This document shows, in pieces, positions 23,937 through 26,508 of a stretch of DNA of 26,508 nucleotides (positions are counted from its first letter, which is position 1; each line of letters starts with the position of its first letter). The DNA is from an uncultured Sutterella sp. (GTDB lineage Bacteria > Pseudomonadota > Gammaproteobacteria > Burkholderiales > Burkholderiaceae_F), in contig CAJKMT010000017.1 of the NCBI GenBank assembly GCA_905201055.1, forward strand, positions 1 through 26,508, in the 5' to 3' direction. A model generated the notes under the pieces. It saw nothing but the letters and a program-made list of their open reading frames with translations. It did no database searches and had not been told where the DNA came from. The translations under genes were made by a program, and so were the position numbers.

Positions 23937-25169
23937 ATGCGACGTGTGGTAGTGACCGGTCTTGGTGCCGTTAGTCCGATTGGCAACGATATAGAGACGA
24001 TTTGGAAAAATGCTTTGGCAGGCAAAAGCGGAGTGGGTCCCGTGACGCGTTTTGATGCCTCGGCCTTTGGCTGCCAAATTGCCGCAGAAGTCAAAGATTT
24101 TGATGTCTCACCTTACATGCCAGTCAAAGAGGCAAGACGCTTTGATCGATTCCTGCACTTTGGCGTAGCAGCCGCCCTTCAGGCGATAAGCGACAGCGGC
24201 TTAAAGCCCGAAGAAGAAAATCTGCGCCGCATCGGCTGTGCGGTGGGCTCAGGCATAGGCGGCATTCCGATGATCTGTGACAATCACAAAACGCTTCTTG
24301 AGCGTGGTCCCAGAAGAGTATCGCCATTTTTGATTCCGGGCTGCATCATCAATATGGTTTCCGGCCAACTGGCGATTATGACGGGATTTAAGGGGCCAAA
24401 TATGGCGCATGTCAGTGCCTGTTCAACCGGTCTTCACAGTATCGGTGAAGCGGCTTGGATGATCAGACGCGGTGACGCTGATGTGATGATTGCTGGAGGC
24501 ACCGACGCCCCGATCGGCGCATTGCCCATGGCAGGTTTTGACAGCATGCACGCGATGTCGCGACGCAATGATGAGCCTCAAAAGGCATCACGTCCTTTTG
24601 ATAAAGACCGTGACGGCTTTGTGTTCGGTGAAGGGGCGGGGGTCCTGGTGCTTGAAGACTATGACCACGCCGTCTCACGCGGCGCGAAAATTTACGCCGA
24701 ATTGGTGGGCTACGGCTTGACAGCCGACGCTCACCATATCACGACCCCCAATACGGAAGGTCCCTCTTACTGTATGCAGATGGCATTAGATCAGGCGGGG
24801 ATTCACGCCGAAGAAATAGGTTATCTCAATGCCCACGGTACTTCAACAGTTTTGGGCGATGTCAACGAAACCAAAGCGATTAAAGAGGTCTTTGGGGACT
24901 ACGCGAAAAATGGTCTCGTGGTGAGTTCTTCAAAGTCGATGATCGGACATCTTTTCGGGGGTGCGGGCGGCGTGGAATCCGTCTTGACAGTCTTGGCGCT
25001 GCACAATCAGATGATTCCGCCCACAATCAATTTGGACAATCCTGATCCGGAGTGTGACTTGGACTACTGCGCCAATGCGGCTCGTCAAAAAGAAATCCAC
25101 TATGCCATGAAGAATTCTTTCGGATTCGGCGGCACAAATGGCAGTCTGATTTTTAAAAAATTAGATTGA
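23937..25169 (+). CDS. fabF: Beta-ketoacyl-ACP synthase II (FabF-like)
   Basis: Condenses malonyl-ACP with an acyl chain in fatty-acid elongation. A 410-residue protein, usual size. ATG 23937 opens the typical MRRVVVTGLGAVSPIGN start with AAAGGGGAG upstream; an in-frame TTG at 23892 would add 15 unlikely residues. The active site is complete: Cys162 in VSACSTG, His300 in NAHGTSTVLGD, Lys333 and His338 in SKSMIGHLFGGAGG. The FGFGGTNGSLIF end is typical. SACSTG replaces the more common TACATG. No acpP or other fab gene is adjacent, so it may be a second KAS gene; FabF versus a close relative cannot be settled here. Confidence 0.9.
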   Translation: MRRVVVTGLGAVSPIGNDIETIWKNALAGKSGVGPVTRFDASAFGCQIAAEVKDFDVSPYMPVKEARRFDRFLHFGVAAALQAISDSGLKPEEENLRRIGCAVGSGIGGIPMICDNHKTLLERGPRRVSPFLIPGCIINMVSGQLAIMTGFKGPNMAHVSACSTGLHSIGEAAWMIRRGDADVMIAGGTDAPIGALPMAGFDSMHAMSRRNDEPQKASRPFDKDRDGFVFGEGAGVLVLEDYDHAVSRGAKIYAELVGYGLTADAHHITTPNTEGPSYCMQMALDQAGIHAEEIGYLNAHGTSTVLGDVNETKAIKEVFGDYAKNGLVVSSSKSMIGHLFGGAGGVESVLTVLALHNQMIPPTINLDNPDPECDLDYCANAARQKEIHYAMKNSFGFGGTNGSLIFKKLD

Positions 25170-25186
25170 AGATACAGATGCCTGAA

Positions 25187-25212
25187 AAAAAACCGCCCGA
25201 AGGCGGTTTTTT
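25187..25212. terminator. Bidirectional terminator between fabF and map
   Basis: AAAAAACCGCC (25187-25197), loop CGAA, GGCGGTTTTTT (25202-25212). The A-run and T-run give U-tails on both strands. Confidence 0.92.
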
Positions 25213-25216
25213 GTGA

Positions 25217-26020
25217 TCAGCGCTTAATGTAGTCGGGGATGGGCGGGTAGCCGTCAGAAAGGGTGAGTACTTCGTAACCGGTTTCAGTCACAAGCACCGT
25301 GTGCTCCCACTGAGCCGAGAGGCTGCGGTCTGCGGTCACCACGGTCCAGCCGTCGGAGAGTTCTGAAATTTGGCGGCGCCCTGCGTTTAACATCGGCTCG
25401 ACAGTGAAAATCATGCCGGGCTTCATGATGATGCGATTGTCCTGAGTGTCATAGTGGCACACGAAAGGATCTTCATGAAAGTTGCGGCCCACACCGTGTC
25501 CGCCGTATTCGTGGACTACAGAGAGTCCTTCAGCTTTAGCCACTTTTTCGCAGGCAATGCCGACATCATTCAACGGACGGCCCGGGGCGATGGCTGCAAT
25601 GCCGCGCCACATGCTTTCATAGGTGGCTTCAACCAAGTGGCGGGCGGAAACAGAAATCTTATTGCCCACCATGAACATGCGGCTTGTGTCACCGTAGAAC
25701 CCGTCCAAAATCACCGTGACATCAATATTGACAATGTCTCCCTTTTTGAGGGCTTTTTCAGAAGGAATGCCGTGACAGACGACGTGGTTGACCGAGATGC
25801 AGGTTGAGCCGGGGTAGGGGGTGAAACCCTTCGGGGCATAGCCGAGACAGGCGGACTTTGCGCCGTGCGCGATCATGAAATCATTCATGCGGTTGTCGAG
25901 ATCAATCGTTTTGGCGCCGGCAACCACAAAAGGTTCAATGTAATCAAGAACTTCGCTTGCCAGGCGGCAGGCTTTGCGCATGCCCTCGATTTCTTCGGGG
26001 GTTTTGATGATAATAGCCAT
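25217..26020 (-). CDS. map: Methionine aminopeptidase, type I
   Basis: Removes the first methionine from new proteins. A 267-residue protein, usual size for type I. The five metal ligands are visible: Asp100 (IVNIDVT), Asp111 (YGDTSRM), His175 (GGHGVGRNFHEDP), Glu208 (FTVEPML) and Glu239 (SAQWEHT), plus substrate-binding His83 (VVCHGIP). The ribosome binding site is weak (AAGAAAAG, about 8 bases before ATG 26020). It is divergent from rpsB, a common arrangement in Betaproteobacteria, and shares an overlapping promoter region with it. Confidence 0.97.
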   Translation of the reverse strand: MAIIIKTPEEIEGMRKACRLASEVLDYIEPFVVAGAKTIDLDNRMNDFMIAHGAKSACLGYAPKGFTPYPGSTCISVNHVVCHGIPSEKALKKGDIVNIDVTVILDGFYGDTSRMFMVGNKISVSARHLVEATYESMWRGIAAIAPGRPLNDVGIACEKVAKAEGLSVVHEYGGHGVGRNFHEDPFVCHYDTQDNRIIMKPGMIFTVEPMLNAGRRQISELSDGWTVVTADRSLSAQWEHTVLVTETGYEVLTLSDGYPPIPDYIKR

Positions 26021-26043
26021 GGTAAATCTTTTCTTACTTATTC

Positions 26044-26091
26044 AAAATATTGAGAAAATCTTGCTTTTTTCAAGCGGATTTCGCATATAAT
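26044..26091. promoter_or_regulatory. Overlapping divergent promoters map / rpsB
   Basis: Plus strand: TTGCTT (26061-26066), 19-base spacer, TATAAT (26086-26091), for rpsB, start near 26098. Minus strand: TTGAAA (26073-26068), 18-base spacer, TATTTT (26049-26044), for map. The minus -35 lies within the plus spacer, so the two polymerase sites would exclude each other. Confidence 0.5.
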
Positions 26092-26138
26092 AGCGAGCTG
26101 TGCGAAAAATGCTATTTTTATTGAGTAATTTTTCGTGT

Positions 26139-26187
26139 CGAGAAACGGATTTTCAGCTTTCCCTCCGTTGGCTCGGCTTTTTTATTT
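26139..26187 (+). terminator. Promoter-proximal terminator (possible attenuator) in the rpsB leader
   Basis: CGAG..ACGGA (26139-26149) pairs with TCCGT..CTCG (26164-26175), followed by GCTTTTTTATTTT. No coding gene on this strand lies upstream of it in the window after the rpsB promoter, so it would act inside the rpsB leader. Confidence 0.6.
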
Positions 26188-26237
26188 TCGGAAAGCTCTA
26201 ATAGCGCAGCGCGTCATCTAACGGTTGTTTCGCCGGT

Positions 26238-26270
26238 TGCCGCAATCGATTCATGCGGAATCGATCGGCA
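26238..26270 (+). promoter_or_regulatory. Long hairpin in the rpsB 5' leader
   Basis: TGCCG, bulge CA, ATCGATTC (26238-26252) pairs with GAATCGAT, CGGCA (26258-26270) around an ATGCG loop: 13 pairs with a 2-base bulge. It has no U-tail and lies about 54 bases before the rpsB start. A protein-binding site for autoregulation by S2 is possible; this is inference. Confidence 0.6.
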
Positions 26271-26323
26271 GTGTGAAATAGCGGCGCGTTGTCAGTTACA
26301 AACCTTAGAAGGAAAAAATTATC

Positions 26324-26508
26324 ATGGTTAGCATGCGCGAAATGCTCGAAGCCGGTTGCCACTTCGGTCACCAAACTCGCTTCTGGAATCCGAAGATGGG
26401 TCAATACATTTTCGGCGCCCGCAACAAGATTCACATCATCAACCTCGAAAAGACGGTTGTGAAGTTTGAAGAAGCCCTTAAGTTCGCTCGCGAACTCTCC
26501 TCCAAGGG
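26324..26508 (+). CDS. rpsB: 30S ribosomal protein S2 (partial, 3' end beyond window)
   Basis: The first 61 codons are present. The sequence MVSMREMLEAGCHFGHQTRF and WNPKMGQYIFGARNKIHIIN are unmistakable for S2, which binds the 30S head/body junction with S1. AGAAGGA (26307-26313) precedes ATG 26324. tsf usually follows, outside the window. The leader holds two hairpins. Confidence 0.98.
   Translation, partial: MVSMREMLEAGCHFGHQTRFWNPKMGQYIFGARNKIHIINLEKTVVKFEEALKFARELSSK

Noticed and set aside
1..26508. CRISPR arrays, insertion sequences, prophage genes, toxin-antitoxin pairs or defence genes.
   Set aside because: No regularly spaced repeats, transposases, integrases or matching gene families were seen on either strand.

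Overview
The window reads as two unrelated pieces of genome joined inside one gene. Positions 1 to about 4,000 look like a low-to-middle GC Firmicute of the Clostridia type: AGGAGG ribosome binding sites, frequent AGA/AGG, ATA and ACA codons, short intergenic gaps and U-tailed terminators. Positions from about 4,070 to the right end look like a Betaproteobacterium, most likely Burkholderiales of the Sutterella/Parasutterella type: CGT/CGC, CCG and ACG codons, and the neighbourhoods hflK-hflC-DUF2065-purA, smc-zipA-ligA and glnD/map/rpsB. The switch falls in the conserved dimerisation motif of an M20 metallopeptidase gene, whose reading frame stays open across it. I think a metagenome assembly chimera is the most likely explanation; true inter-phylum transfer is possible but less likely.

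Clostridial part. A HAD-family phosphatase (5' end open at the window edge) overlaps a flavodoxin-like gene. A 35-codon ORF follows with its own promoter, Shine-Dalgarno and terminator, then an exported or anchored protein of unknown function. On the minus strand lie a YcxB-like membrane protein, an aspartate/glutamate racemase and the tail of the M20 gene.

Betaproteobacterial part. On the minus strand, yjiH, yjiG and the front of the M20 peptidase form an apparent transporter/peptidase operon (E. coli has a related yjiH-yjiG-iadA arrangement). On the plus strand come hflK, hflC and a DUF2065 gene (membrane protease control), a minus-strand queF (queuosine synthesis), purA with a purine-type phosphoribosyltransferase, a TRIC/YicG-type channel, smc (chromosome condensation), zipA (FtsZ anchoring), ligA (DNA ligase), a methylthio-purine nucleoside phosphorylase and a small periplasmic PepSY-like protein. 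Then follow glnD (minus), a fabF-like ketoacyl-ACP synthase (plus), map (minus) and the first 61 codons of rpsB (plus).

Most genes here are housekeeping genes. I found no CRISPR array, insertion sequence, prophage, rRNA or tRNA. The features most worth checking are the junction, the independent small ORF at 1420-1527, the structured rpsB leader with a promoter-proximal terminator, and hairpins placed between operon genes. I see no convincing new multi-gene system. The apparent racemase + M20 + YjiGH cluster would look like one, but it spans the junction.
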